The position numbers and the translations under genes were made by a program. Below the pieces are notes generated by a model. That model saw nothing but the letters and a program-made list of their open reading frames with translations, made no database searches and had not been told where the DNA came from. Source: Arbacia lixula (Eukaryota > Echinodermata > Echinoidea > Arbacioida > Arbaciidae). Taken from it: a stretch of DNA of 64,000 nucleotides. Below are positions 22,326 to 34,469 of this stretch, piece after piece. The stretch lies in contig OZ022589.1 in NCBI GenBank assembly GCA_963669155.1, forward strand, positions 16,592,176-16,656,175, in the 5' to 3' direction. Numbering within the stretch: position 1 is the stretch's first letter; each line of letters opens with the position of its first letter.

Positions 22326-25199
22326 TACCCTCAAAATATTTGTGTAAACTGTAAACCATACCAAAGTATCTCTCCTCACTTGAATACATGTATTTATGAA
22401 ATATTGATGTACTAGTTTATTGGTACCTACATGTACACAGGAATAAATGTGTCATTTGGGGCATTCAGTTATCAAAATTACATTTTTGACATACATGTAC
22501 CCCCAAATGACGCATTCAGAGGAGCCAGATGCAATTTCAGCGGATCCAGCACCCTATAAGAGTCTGATTTTTTGTATAATTGGTACCTAACTTTGAGACC
22601 TGAAGAACAGCTCAGGTTCATAATGCGTACAGTACACTGATAAATGCTGTCACAGGAAGTTCCTCATTATCATCATCTGGGTATGAAGAATGGTAATCCT
22701 GTAATCCTTGGGTCAGTTCAAGGTTGGCTGTTTGGTGTTTTGTGGTCTCCAGTCAAGTTTCTTTATGTTAACTTTGCACATACACATGTGATTGAGGCAG
22801 TTTTTCCATTCAAGTTGGAGTGCTCTATCCATCAGTTAAGTCCTGGCTCATCTTAAAGATCTTGAAAGGGGTTGAATCTCTGACGACATGTACTTGTGGG
22901 AGATTGCTCTCTAGAGTCGTTTATTATTTTCTACTCGAGGAGTGTCCTTGAGTGAGAGTGTGATTTGCTAGAGTGAAGAAGTGGCTTGGATGGAGTCTAA
23001 CCAAAAGACTATTATGACATCGTCTGTCCCATTACCAACATGCTGTGGCAAATTTGTACAGGGCAAATTTTCTGAAGTGTACAAAACCTTGTAAAGTGCA
23101 AATCAATACATGATATTTTATTATTATTGGCTGGTTCATTTAAGAGACAAAAGATAATAATTTGAATTTAAGAGATTTATGCAAATGTTACAGTAATATA
23201 ACAGAAATGTACCCATTACTGTAGACAGGCCCAATATTTATTTGAGGGGTAATTTAATAAAGTTGTCAAGACACTGTGCAATTAACTAATGTCAATATGT
23301 ATATCAATGAAGCAGTGATCATTTTAGTCAAAATAACAAGTTTGGACACCCACAAATCTAAGAGAGAGAAAATTTTACATGTAGATACTAACCACTATTG
23401 TTATGAGAAGTGGAATGTATGTAAACGGCATACATGATGTAGTTAACCACAAAGGCATTGTAAATGGATGATGTTTGTTTGCTTGAATTTGATTTGTTTG
23501 AGTACAGTAAATGAGGTTTTGGTTGAATAGTTTGCCAAAATATTCTTTCTCACTTAGCCACTGTGTTGTTTCCGGTGTTGATTTGTTTGTTAACTTGTGT
23601 GATTTGTGTTTATAGAGTGACCAGTCTGGATGAATAGAAAGAGTCCATTTTACAATATCATGTACACTGTACATTCCATAGGGCTTACTCTTTTAATAGT
23701 GAACCTATAATATACACTTAAGTGAAGCCACTGTGTACGGAAGTGTTCCTAATGTTATTTGCTTTTCTTTGTTTGGTTACTCCTGTGAATCATCTGAAGG
23801 AGGACCACTTTTATGACCCATTTAAATTGTTATTTCAATAGATAAGTAATATGCAAAACAATGATGGATGCTCAATTATTCAGTATGAAAGAGCACAGTC
23901 TTGTGTTCTTTCTCTTTCAGAGATGTTAAAATTTGTTATTCATTCCCTTGTATCAGTTTTATCAACCATGTCTGAAGATGAAAAAATATAATCTTGTCAT
24001 ATGTAACTCGTGTAGAAGCATGCTCAGTATGCTTGATAAAAATTATAACTGCACTGTTCTCTGATAAATGATATTTTCTGAATTAACAGATAATTTTAAA
24101 CATCTTGAATGATGTATTCTCTTTTAATGGGAAAAGTATGAATGATGTCTGAAGATGAGTTTACTTTCATATCAACAAGGAAAAACACAATAGTATAAAA
24201 AGTCGCAGAGCCAGGAAGGGGAATTAGTCAGTAGATGGATGGCTGGCTTGAATCTGCACGAGACTGGTTCATATTGAAAGTCATTTTCCCTCACATTTGG
24301 GGTGGCTGAGCTATTTTATCATTAGCGTCACCCGTCTCGGATCGGAGGCCCACACTGAGGCAAAGAGAGGGACCCGCCGATTGTACAGAGCTATTAGCAG
24401 GCATCTTTAGTTTCCCTCACTCTCATCTGTCATTAAAGGGAAGATTGTGCCCCGATTGAGGCCATAAAAGGATGGTTCTTCATTAGAAGCTATCAAAACT
24501 GAGGGAAAAGATGGGATTTGATATTCGTAATCCAGGGTATTAGCCTGACTAGAAGAGGGAAAATTAGAAAGAAGCAGAGAGGAGGAGAAGGAGGAGGAGA
24601 AGAAGAAGAAATAGAAGAGGACTTGAAGGAAGGTAATGAAGATAAGTTAAAGATACTTATGTATTCAGGGAGAGAATTAAACTACATGAAGGAAGAGAGC
24701 AAGAAACTGAAAAGGAATGATCAGAAGAAGAGAGATGAGGATGAGAAGACAAGATGAAGAGAGAGAGAACAAGAAACACCCAAGTAAATAGATGAAGAAG
24801 AAAGGGACACTGCGAAACAAAATGTTCCATTGATGATTGATGAAAAAGCAAAGAAATTAAAGACACTCACATTTTCAGTAGATCTAAACCACATATGTAC
24901 ATGTAGTTGCAAAATACCTAAATGATTTTTTTAAAAAAAGGATTCAAATTGAAGTATTTTGAACAGGGTGTGTTCATGTCCATTTTGAGCCACTACTGGT
25001 ATCAGCAGTGCTATCACAGTCAATGGGTTCTTCTGGGCTTAGTGTTGAGAGAGTTAAACGAGTCCAGTAATCTGCTGATTTCATTAGGCTGATTGACAGC
25101 GACCAGCAGAGGTCAAGATGGGGCCTAAATGCTTGTGTATTCAGGCACGGGGATGGTGTTTCAAAGGGGATGGTGTTAACTATTTTGATGAGATAAGAT
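22326..25199. other. Non-coding stretch with GA-rich low-complexity DNA
   Basis: No exon recognised. 24540-24800 is purine-rich (GAAGAGGAG-type), which opens long frames by composition. About 22450-22515 has a short inverted pair, TCATTTGGGG/CCCCAAATGA. Confidence 0.5.
24240..24470. promoter_or_regulatory. GC-richer unique block, candidate cis-regulatory DNA
   Basis: Non-repetitive, compositionally balanced sequence inside AT-rich flanks with no coding frame. It holds homeodomain-like CATTAGCG. This is a weak, context-only call. Confidence 0.15.
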
Positions 25200-25276
25200 A
25201 AGATAAGACAAGATAAGATTTTATTAAATCTATCGACCCCCTCTCGGGGTATGAGAGTTCAACATATTTACATTAG

Positions 25277-25731
25277 CCCCGTTCATATCCCATATACTGC
25301 TATTATTACTAATGCACATCGGAAAGCAAGTTTCCAGCGAGCGGCAAAAGCACCGTTCATATACACCCGAAAAGCCGTAATGTTGCGGTGTTTTGGACAG
25401 CTGGACTCTCTCCAAACCAATGGTGACATGCCCCTCTCAGACATACGAGCGGTAGGATTAGCGACCCACATGCCAGAGAGCGTTGCAAAAGGCGCAACAT
25501 TTACGCCTATTTTGCGGACGCAGTTTATAAGATTCGCTTACCGCAATATTGCGGTATTATTACTAGGTCTCGATCCGCGAAAAAGCCGCAAAATAAGCGC
25601 AAAAAAGGAGGAGGCAAATACCGAATTATTTGAGTGATTCCCGTTCATATACGCAGCTATCGGTAATGCATCGGCAAAATTGCCGCAAATGTTGCGCCTT
25701 TTTCGCGGATAGGCGGTGTATATGAAAGGGG
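25277..25731. mobile_element. TTAA-flanked fold-back MITE with CCCC ends
   Basis: The ends are CCCCGTTCATAT and, inverted, CCCCTTTCATAT. They are flanked by TTAG on the left and TTAA on the right, read as a TTAA target duplication with one change. The piggyBac superfamily duplicates TTAA and often starts CCC, so a piggyBac-type MITE is inferred. The right 75 bp reappears at 49133-49208, also followed by TTAA. Confidence 0.7.
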
Positions 25732-25807
25732 TTAATGATATACAATAACATGAATACATACAAATACATGTACATAAAGTAAATAAAGTACATAACTTCT
25801 TCAGTAT

Positions 25808-26225
25808 TTACAACACCAAGCGCACAGGATTTCTTACAATTCTACCACTACGTGTAACTACATGTTCGTGACGCTGAACAGTAACATCAACAAAATCACT
25901 TCTTTTTGGTTCATGACTAAAATGATTCATGATTATGTTAATAAATTTTACAAGTTTCCTCAACTGGCAAGAGTCTTGCATCTTAAAAAGTTTCTCCATT
26001 TCTATAGAGCTAGGTCTACGACTACGTAATACTGATTTCTGTAAATATAACTTTCTCTCTTCCAAAAAGAAACAACAAAAAAATATATAATGGAATTCAT
26101 CCCCTGTATCTGACAAGCAGAGTGTGCATATATCACCCTGCGACATGTCTGAGTCAAACCTATTATTAATTTTTTTTAAAGCTTTCGGTTTATAGAAAAT
26201 AAAATAAGAATTTAGATTTTAGATT
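25808..26225 (-). pseudogene. C-terminal remnant of LINE ORF2
   Basis: The frame includes ICTLCLSDTGDEFHYIFFCC followed by FLEERKLYL. This matches the Cys/His motif (CxxC...GDEFHYLF.C) found after the reverse transcriptase in many invertebrate CR1/L2-like LINEs. It continues to a basic C-terminus and a normal stop. The frame is open upstream to about 26220 without a start; the endonuclease and polymerase domains are absent. It is a dead 5'-truncated insertion. Confidence 0.8.
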
Positions 26226-26230
26226 GGTAG

Positions 26231-27480
26231 CGCAATTAATGCTGTTGTGTTTGTCTTGAAATGCTTTTGAATTATAAGCATCTGAATAGTTAATGTTTTG
26301 TTTATTATACACACAGGTGCAATAATTATGGGTTATGGGGGAATAAATCCATTTGAAGATTGCTAACTTCAGCCCAGGTTTGGATATGGGTTACGTTTAA
26401 GACATCTTAACCCAAGCCCTAGGCTGTAGTTAGCAACCTAACCGGATTTATCCTCTTGAACCCAGGATTGTCCTACATACCACCACAAAAAAAAATGAAA
26501 AAAGAAAGCGTTTCTATTACAAACGGCAAGGAAACTGATCCCACTGATGTACTTGTAGAGCCCTTATTCTAAATCAAATTCCTCAAGGTCCTCATTTTGC
26601 CCCCCCCCCCCCCCCTTTTCCTTGATTTCTCACACACTTCTTGAGCTGAGAAAGAGTCAGATACATGTACTGTACATTTACATGACTCATCACTGCAAAA
26701 ACATTAGCTACCAGACAATAATATAATATGTCGTTTCTATAAACCCAAAGCTGGCAGACACTGCTCAGTGACATTAAAAAATAGTCTACAAATCCAGAAA
26801 CTTAACATTTGCCTTTATTTCCTTATTTTGAGTTGGAATTGGCACAAGTTAATGAATTATGTTTATTCAGGTGAAGATGGTTGGAAAGATTGTTTTTATT
26901 TTTGTAAATCAATATACTGCACAATGATCAATACAAAATCTGCAGGATTAGACAGAGAGCCCATTTCAGTGGTGATAAAAAATGATTCTATTCTTCCATT
27001 GGGGAACTAGGATCAAGTTCTGAAGAGCTTATTGTACATACTGTATTTATTACTGAAAATTATATCATATTTCTGTATTTATTACTCTGTCTATCACTGC
27101 AGGCTGTACACATGCATGTACATGTACTACAGGCACATGAACTGGGTGAGCAGAGTTCAGATACTGGGTACATTATCATGTTTGGACAAAATCTGAAACT
27201 TTGTCGTAAACATTTGCACAGGCCCTACTGCACAATGAATCAAGTTCTTTGCAAGGGATGATGATGAAGGAGAAGGGATATTTTTAGACAACAAAAACAT
27301 GCTCAGTATGTACGAATACGAGAGGAGGAGAATTGTGGTATGTATGTAGGTGATGATAAGAAAGCAATGATTGTGGTTGTGGTGGGGAAGATGGGCAAGA
27401 AGAAGTTGTCTGCGTCTATGAAATAAGTGAAGGAGAAGTAGGAGAGGGAAAATGGTGATGAGTGGAAACATGATAAATTA
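26231..27480. other. Non-coding stretch
   Basis: An imperfect inverted pair near 26335-26460 (GGGGGAATAAATCC / GGATTTATCCTC with AACTTCAGCCCAGG / CCTAGGCTGTAGTT) suggests one more small fold-back element. A poly-C run lies at about 26601-26615. No exon seen. Confidence 0.45.
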
Positions 27481-27484
27481 GGTA

Positions 27485-28020
27485 GGATGGAAGGGGAAGG
27501 AGGTAGAGTAGGAGGAGGAGGGGGTGGTGGTAGAAGAGGAGGAGGTGGTAGAGGAGGAGGAGGAGGAGGAGGAGGAGGAGACGAGGAGGAGGAAGAGGAG
27601 GGGGAAGTAGAAGAGGAGGAGGAGAAGGTACAGGTAGAAGAGGAGGAGGAGAAGGTAGAGATAGTAATGGAGGAAGAGGAGGAGGTAGCATAGGATGAGG
27701 AGGGGGAGGGGGAGGAGGAGGGGGAGGAGGAGGGGGAGGGGGGGGGAGGGGGGGGAGGGGGGGAGGGGGAGAGGGGGAGCAGAAGGGGGAATGAGGGGAG
27801 GGGGAATGAGAAATGAGAGGTGGGCTGGAAGAGGGAAGTGTGCCGGAGATAGGGATGAGTAGAAGGAGAAGGATTCAGAGTAAGGAGTTGGAAGTTTAAA
27901 AAGGAGAGGAGGAAGATAAAGAGAGAAATTAGTTTAGGAGAATTGGGTTAAAAGGAAGCAAAATAACAGGAGGAGGTGTGGATGAGGAGGAGAAGTAGGG
28001 GGAAGGGGGAGAAGGATTAG
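27485..28020. repeat. GGA/GGGGA purine microsatellite
   Basis: Over 300 bases with almost no pyrimidine (27485-27800), grading into GAAGG-type sequence to 28020. It contains long AGGAGGAGG and GGGGGAGGGGG runs on the plus strand. Confidence 0.95.
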
Positions 28021-29800
28021 GATGATTATTTTCATGCTCTCAAAATGCACTCTTTAATGTGTACAATTTTTCTGAAAGCTTGTCCAAGCAACTGATAGAT
28101 TCAGAGTGTGTTCTACCTATCGAAACTTAATTACGAATTAGGGATGAAAAGTTGTGACTAAATTACAAAAATGGCTTATTCCTACTTTTTATGCATGACA
28201 TGATGTCTACTCCAGTACAACAGTGTTTCCATGTACATGTTCATGTATGTCTACCTGTCGCTTCAAACGTTTGCCCAGCCTCAATTTTACACCCCCTATT
28301 AATGCGGGGGCCCCCAATGGCAACCACAACTCATCTTCCCTTTAAACAATGTGTGATTTTCCTGAATCTCAGTCATTCGCCATGCCTGGCAAGTGTCTCC
28401 GGCTACGTGTGTGCCTGGTGTGGCAGTCGGCAGTAAAAATCAAGCTAATGCGTTTTAGACGCTGCTGCGGTGCTGGTGCAAAGCCTTGGATTCGGACAGT
28501 CGGCTGATTAGCATTTGCAGACAAATGACTTCTGAAGGATGCGTCAGGTTTTGGGTGCATCGTTTGGCCCACATACATTTACACTGAGAAACACACAGCT
28601 GTTTGGTGTAGCCAAAGTGTCATTTGTTGGAGATATGAGTGTGAAGTCATTAAGATACATGTATGAACTATCTTGTACATTGGACATAAAGAAAATGACC
28701 TGACCATACATGTACATGTACTGTACATATACAGTGTGTGTCAGTTACTACATGTACATTTTGGTGTATCAGTCATCACATAATATAAAAGGGATTGTGG
28801 CATAGTATTAAATGTACATTGTATGTGTGATTACAAGTTTACAACATTTTTATTCACAGGATTGAAAGTTTTTTGGGGGGCGTAGAGACATTTAGATGAA
28901 ATAACTGTTGTTTTATTGTTACTCTCCATAGTAATAAGATTGATTGATTGATCAATTAGAGAAAAATAAGACCTGGCAGAGACTTTTTCTTTCATCCACT
29001 ACTAGTGTACATAGTGTACATCTTGTTTTAATGTACATGTACATCTTCTTTGTTTTTGGAGCTACAGTACATGGAAGTTTGATGTAAACTTGATGTTCTT
29101 TACATGCAGCGAGGTTTAGTGATTGTGCAATTACCTCAGGTTTAAGAATTAACCTCCCCAAATCACCCCCACACATACAGTAATAATGATTCTTGCAATG
29201 TTATGAATCATACTCATTGTTGAGATGGTAATATTTTGTATCACAAACTTCAACATTTCGAATGATTTGTTCACATGATTCTATAAACAGAACAAACAAG
29301 GCCTTGAATCTTATGAAGTACAATGTACTTTCTAAGTGAGCATGTGTACATGTACATATGTAGATCACACATACATGTACTGTACCTGTAGCACCGTAAG
29401 GTAATGTACATGTAGTAACTCATATCATTATCATGCAAAATCTATGCAGTTATACAAGGTACCAGTACAAGTTAAGTATGTACATGTATACGTGCACAGT
29501 CAATCTCCGCCCAACGGCCCTACCCTATGCACATAAGGACACAAGTGCCAGATTTTCTGTTTACTGTAAATTACTTCTGTTTGATGCAGGGTGGTCATCA
29601 GAAAATTGTTTATGCATGGCTCAAAAGGACGGAATATCATTATTTTGTCAGTTATCTGTGCTGGACACGTGATACACAACTATGGAACACTCAAAGAAAG
29701 CAAAAACAATAAGACTGATATACTGATTTTACGTGTCTCGCATCAAAATCACTTTCTGGACCTGACGCATGGTGTTTGTGCTGCATATTTTCTACACTGG
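28021..29800. other. Non-coding stretch rich in TACATGTA
   Basis: Many ACATGTAC/TACATGTA words (for example 28707-28733, 29035-29045, 29347-29385). A slightly GC-richer unique block lies at 28360-28570. No exon recognised. Confidence 0.45.
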
Positions 29801-29801
29801 G

Positions 29802-29827
29802 GACCCCCCCCCCCCCCCCCCCCCCCC
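29802..29827. repeat. Poly-C tract
   Basis: An uninterrupted run of about 25 C. Confidence 0.9.
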
Positions 29828-30546
29828 TGGTTTGATTTTCAAGTAGCAACATATTTAACAGCAATTCAATTTACATGTAGAGAGGAAAGGTGTAGCAAAA
29901 TAGTGTGATGAAATTATACTTTTTGTGTACATGGACAGGTGTCTGTACAGTACATCAATATATACACATATATCAAAGCAATATTTCTGCTTAAAATTCT
30001 GCCAAGAAAGTACATTTACTATTCAATGTACAGAAAAGTAGAGAATGCTATGAAACTGCACTCCAAAAATATAAGTTTTGAGTTGTTTTCCACTTAGTTC
30101 CTTATGTCATAGTTTGGAAGTATGAAATAGAATGTGATATGGCCTTCTTGTTCCGTAGAATCGGCACAGGGTGTATTGCGGGATAATGTGAAGTACAATA
30201 CTTAAGAAGAGATTGTTTGAAGATTACAGTTTCCTTCCTGATATGTGAGACATGTGTTACTAGAAAAGGAAGAAAATCAATACAATTTAGCGGAAACTAG
30301 CGTTCATGAAAATGGTGACAGGCAGTACTTGTAATTAAAGATGAACACACTTGAAGGATGAAGGACTGAAGTGAGAAAAGAAAGAGAAATTAATACTTAT
30401 GTGGATGGACAATGACTTGCATGTGATGACAAGAACTTGTATCACACTTACAACATAATAATTTACTATTAAACAAAACAATGAGGATGTCCTGTTTGAG
30501 TATCAAACTTTAAAACACTTTCAACATGAGTTATTCATTTTGATTA
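29828..30546. other. Non-coding stretch
   Basis: Nothing recognised beyond AT-rich sequence. Confidence 0.4.
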
Positions 30547-31065
30547 AAAGACAGCCCGTCCCTTTTTCAGATTACCACAAAACCATCGAAACATTGGCAA
30601 AACATATAGAGAAGTGTTAGCAAGCTGTATTTGAAACTGATACGTAGTGTAAAATTCAAATAATGCACGTTAACAACATCTGATTAATAGTCTTTACCTC
30701 AGGCTCCTAGCAGTTTGTGTTGAAATATCTGCTTTATTGATTTATCTGTTTATTAAATTATAAAACACATTATGAAAAAAAAGTGTTCTATAGAAGGAAT
30801 CATCTCCAAAGTTTGGTAATTACTCATAAAATTAGGATTTCACACATGCATAATAACCACATAGATACTGTAACAAAGACTAATTAATACTTTTTTCGTA
30901 GTACGAAAAATGTCGGTTTGAAATTTAAAGGCTCAAATTTTTACATAATACAGAAAGCTTCAACATGCTATATTCTTAGAAATGGTCTTGAATCACACTT
31001 TCTTCAATTTACGATCGTGATTGACAATTTCAAATGTTAAGCTTGCAAAAGGGACAGACAATCTT
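30547..31065. mobile_element. TA-flanked MITE (AAGACAG-GTCCCTTTT family), copy A
   Basis: The terminal inverted repeats are AAAGACAGCCCGTCCCTTTT and, inverted, AAGATTGTCTGTCCCTTTT, each next to TA. The 519-bp body is very similar to copies at 47042-47563 and 47566-48086. It has no coding capacity. The TA duplication suggests a Tc1/mariner-type partner. Confidence 0.85.
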
Positions 31066-31125
31066 TAAGACCTTAAATGCATTCATCTTTCAGCTTGATA
31101 CTTCATGTATGAAGACCTGTAAGAC

Positions 31126-31343
31126 TAGCCTGTCATTCAGGCTGTTGGGCATTTCTCTCAACCAAACTATTCAATAATTGGGTCTGGCTGCAGTAGACTA
31201 ATCATTCTCAATTTCTTCTCCAGCTCCACAAGTTGACTGAGAAAGAGGAGAAATGGTGTTGTAACTACATGTAGTCTTAGAATACCAGACTCTAGTTGTC
31301 AGTTGGGATTTAAAAATGTCCAACAGCCTGGAAACCAGGCTAC
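31126..31343. repeat. AGCCTGG fold-back repeat, copy 1
   Basis: The left end TAGCCTGTCATTCAGGCTGT with GGGCATTTCT is inverted at the right as AAAATGTCCAACAGCCTGG with AAACCAGGCTA. The middle carries GTCTGGCTGCAGTAGACTAATCATTCTCA. It is one of at least six copies in this window, the most abundant family here. No coding capacity. Each end is itself a small palindrome. Confidence 0.8.
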
Positions 31344-31639
31344 AGTGGGACCAGCCAACTGTATGCAGAGCTTGAATTTGTGTCTTGTCTGAAGGAACTA
31401 CATGTAGTCTTCAACTGTTCATGTAGCTCAGACTCAATGCCTGACAGAGAGGGGTTCTGGCCTGTTACAACAAACCAAACACACAGGACTACAAGCTGCC
31501 AGCCTGGCTTTCATACTGTTAGATATTACTCTTTTATTTCATATTGTTGGACAACATTGGTTGTCCTTTCTCTCCTGATAGTCCTGACAAATAATAGTCT
31601 ATTTTTTTTTAAAGACTACTGTAGTTACTGTAATTATTC

Positions 31640-31770
31640 TTCACTTTTCTTAGGGCAAGCTGGAGAAGAAATTGGGAATGTCTACTTGGAATTTATAGTC
31701 TTACTGCTGCCAGACCCCTTTATTGAATCTAGTTTGATTTAGAAATGCCCAGGAGTCTGGAAGAGGCTGT
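31640..31770. repeat. AGCCTGG-family fragment
   Basis: Carries the CTGCCAGACCCCTTTATTGAA and AGAAATGCCCAGGAGTCTGGAAG blocks of the family, without the left half. Confidence 0.55.
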
Positions 31771-31827
31771 TTTGTCTGCTATTGTACAACAACATGCCAG
31801 ACAAAATATTGTTGTAGCTTTGATATG

Positions 31828-32070
31828 AAGTTTCATTTCATTGCATTTCATTTATTTATTTCCACATTCAAATTCAACAAAGTTAAAACAATAACAATGT
31901 AAAAAACACAAGTAATTTAACAAACATAACATTCAAGTACAAGAAATAAGAAACGAACAAAAGGTATCAAAGAGAGGTTAAGAACATATACATAACATTG
32001 TATATAAATGTGGAGGAACCACCAAAAGCCAACGAGGCTTATCGAAGGTGGTCCCCGTGAGTGAGTATAA
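31828..32070 (-). mobile_element. LINE 3' end fragment with AAATG-type tail
   Basis: On the minus strand the order is GGGGACCACCTTCGATAAGC, then TGGTGGTTCCTCCACATTTATAT, and an end in AAATAAATAAATGAAATGCA. The terminal short-repeat tail is characteristic of CR1/L2-like LINE 3' ends. No coding part remains. Confidence 0.6.
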
Positions 32071-32969
32071 CAAAAGTATGTTCAGAAAGAAAGGAAGGAA
32101 AGATAGAAAGAAAGAGGGAGAGAGAAGGTGTGGGAACTATAGAGAGAAATGAGTTGAACAAACCTTCTCAGATACACATGTATGTAAAATGATACAACAG
32201 TGAGTCTGACTCATACACAATGTGCTTGTAAAAAAGAAAGGTTGGAGTAACTCTGGATACAAAGTAGAAAACAACTGTTTCATAATGCAGGAAGTTGGAT
32301 AAAAACACTGGTCCTTGATTATTATCAGACGTACATGAGGTAAACACTTTTCTGGAACTCTTTCAATCAGGAGTCACCGCTCACTTTCCTGAGGAATGAC
32401 GTCAGGCAATTAGCCTGAATTACGGTGAAGGGGGAACGGGGGACGGGGGAAGGGGAAGTGCGTTTGTTGCGACACGTGATGTCACGGCATGATATCACGG
32501 GCGTGTAAGCTGATTTGTTGTTGGATTCGATAAGCATTAGGCCCCACACGCTCAGGCTGTTTGTCACGTTGCCTAGTGGGATGATCTTAGCGTGTAAGCA
32601 AATCCGAGTGTTTTCCTTGAAGTTTTCTTAAAAAACGCTTGAGTAATGCTGATAAGGTGACTCGCTAACTGTGCGTGGACGAAACAATGTCAAAACAAAT
32701 CCTTGCTGTAGTTTTGCTGAACACTTGAGATACTTTACCTGTACTTTCATGTCTTGACAATGTAGTTAAAAAATGCCTTGTAGAGCAGTCAAGGTCATTG
32801 CACTTTCCTGAAATGGGTACATACACCTGTATGTACATACAGAGATTCAGAAGTCACATGATGAGCCAACTTTTTGCGTCAGCTTTTGGGCTGCCTCTTA
32901 TTGGTTAAGTCTGAGGCAGTCTTACAGTAGACTACTTTCTAGGCTGCGGAGTGCACAATCAACTGTGTT
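32071..32969. other. Non-coding stretch
   Basis: A GAAAGAAAGG purine microsatellite at about 32087-32150; otherwise nothing recognised. About 32370-32600 is GC-richer but has no coding signature. Confidence 0.4.
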
Positions 32970-33235
32970 AAAGGGATAGCTTTTCCTAAATTAAAGTTGG
33001 CTTCAATAAAAGAAGATACATGAAAGAAATGCATTAGTAAGGTTTTAATGAAAGTCTGGGGCTAAAGATTTCAAGTGGGAACAGCATGGATTTCCTTAGT
33101 GGGGTTTAAGAAATAGTACGGGGCTAAGAAATGTCAGTGTGAAAAGCTTCAAAAAATAGTCCGGGGCTAAGGATAGTGTGGGGCTAAGGATAGTACGGGG
33201 ATAAGAAAACTCAATGAGAAAAGGGTAAAAGTTGG
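32970..33235. repeat. Fused fragments of two MITE families
   Basis: 32970-33050 matches the left end of the 12370-12821 family (AGTTGGCTTCAATAAAAG, ATGAAAGAAA). From 33055 the text switches to the TAGTACGGGGCTAAG family seen at 56162-56735, with four copies of that word. A deletion or insertion joined the two. Confidence 0.65.
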
Positions 33236-33587
33236 CTCTCTTCTCTTGCTCAGAGGGTAAAGCAAGTGGGGAGAGGGCGTAGTCTTTGTAATGAGAGGGC
33301 GTTGTCCATCACACCACAGCCTAGAAACTAGGCTTATGTTACAGGGACAAGTGACAGCTTGAAAAGTGATTTAGAATAGGGTTACCGGTTACTGTACATG
33401 GAAGATTACATAACATGAAATGTACACAAAGTAGTACAGCTGTACATACATGTATATTTTCAAGAAAGCTAACCTTGATAGCATGGGCACGTAAATGTAT
33501 ACAGTGTACAGGAGCAGGCACTATGTACAGTGTACCAAAGTATTGTGCTGAGTACAGTATTACAGTATTCATTACATTATAGCTGGG

Positions 33588-33690
33588 TCCTGTATCACAA
33601 AGAATGAGTTACTATAGCAACTTTGCGATCAATTGCACAGTTGCTATCTATTGCAACTCATCGTATCACAAATCATCACTGCTATCTATT
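33588..33690. repeat. Small hairpin related to the GTTGCATAAA family
   Basis: TGAGTTACTATAGCAACTTTG is followed by its imperfect inverse around GTTGCTATCTATTGCAACTCA, with a TATCACAAA word on each side. Boundaries are approximate. Confidence 0.5.
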
Positions 33691-34152
33691 GCAAGTCCAA
33701 GTCTTTGCATGAATTTGCAATCAATCGTATACATGTAGTTATGATTGATCCACACAAGCAACATACATGTATGATCCATATCAATTCCATGTCTACATGA
33801 TTACAGGAAATTATTAAAATCACTGCACAGTTGTGATTGTGTTCTGAAAATCAATGATTTTGTGACAGCATCAGATGATTTATTTTGCGCCCCCTATAGT
33901 TAGTGTACATTTAGTACGCAGTCTAATTTACACTACCGTTGTGACTATGGGCCTATGTTTCTAGATATAATGTACGTTGTACTTGTAAAGCAATGTAGTC
34001 CGTGTTGTCCGTGCACTCCACAGCGCACACGTTGAACCTATGCTAAAGTATGTACTGTTTAATATCTTTTATTTCATATTGCGCTATCAGTCCTCTGGCG
34101 ATGCGGTTCAAATAGAAGCTTGAACTATGTTGATTTAGCATCATGCACCCTA
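33691..34152. other. Non-coding stretch
   Basis: TACATGTA words and short repeats only. Confidence 0.35.
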
Positions 34153-34371
34153 GGCTAGCTTCCAAGCTGTTCAGCTTTTCCAAACCAAACCATTCAATAA
34201 AGGGGTCTGGCTGCCATAGACTAATCATTCTCAATATCTTCTCTGGCTTGCTCCAACACGTGAGACAGACTAAGAACAGACTGAGGAGAATGATCAAGTG
34301 AATCTTATGAGCACTAGGCTCTAATTTTAAGTTTGGATTAGAAATATCAAACAGGCTGGAAGCCAGACTAC
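34153..34371. repeat. AGCCTGG fold-back repeat, copy 2
   Basis: The left end GGCTAGCTTCCAAGCTGTTC and the right end ACAGGCTGGAAGCCAGACTA enclose the family's GGTCTGGCTGCCATAGACTAA core. Its right two thirds are duplicated again at 34885-35026. Confidence 0.75.
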
Positions 34372-34384
34372 ATGTACATGTATG

Positions 34385-34469
34385 CACCTGGGGCCATATT
34401 CATGAAACCATGCTAAGCCTAGTTACTGTACATGTAGCTGCTCAGGTGCACTCAGATGCATGCATTTTA
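34385..34469. repeat. Left half of the GGGGCCATATTCATGAAACC hairpin family
   Basis: Matches the first 75 bases of the complete hairpin at 35798-35922, then is cut off by the insertion that starts at 34470. Confidence 0.75.

Larger units (their letters stand above)
25200..26230 (-). mobile_element. 5'-truncated LINE (CR1/L2-like) interrupted by a MITE
   Basis: Read on the minus strand, the copy starts in the C-terminal part of ORF2 (about 26225), stops at 25808, runs through a 3'UTR and ends in an ATCTT-type microsatellite (AGATAAGATAAGACAAGATA on the plus strand at about 25190-25215). Such tails are typical of CR1/L2-type elements. The reverse transcriptase core is missing. A 455-bp fold-back element (25277-25731) sits in its 3'UTR. 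Confidence 0.8.

Noticed and set aside
27416..27693. Glu/Gly-rich and Leu/Pro-rich frames
   Set aside because: Products of the GGA/TCC purine tract.
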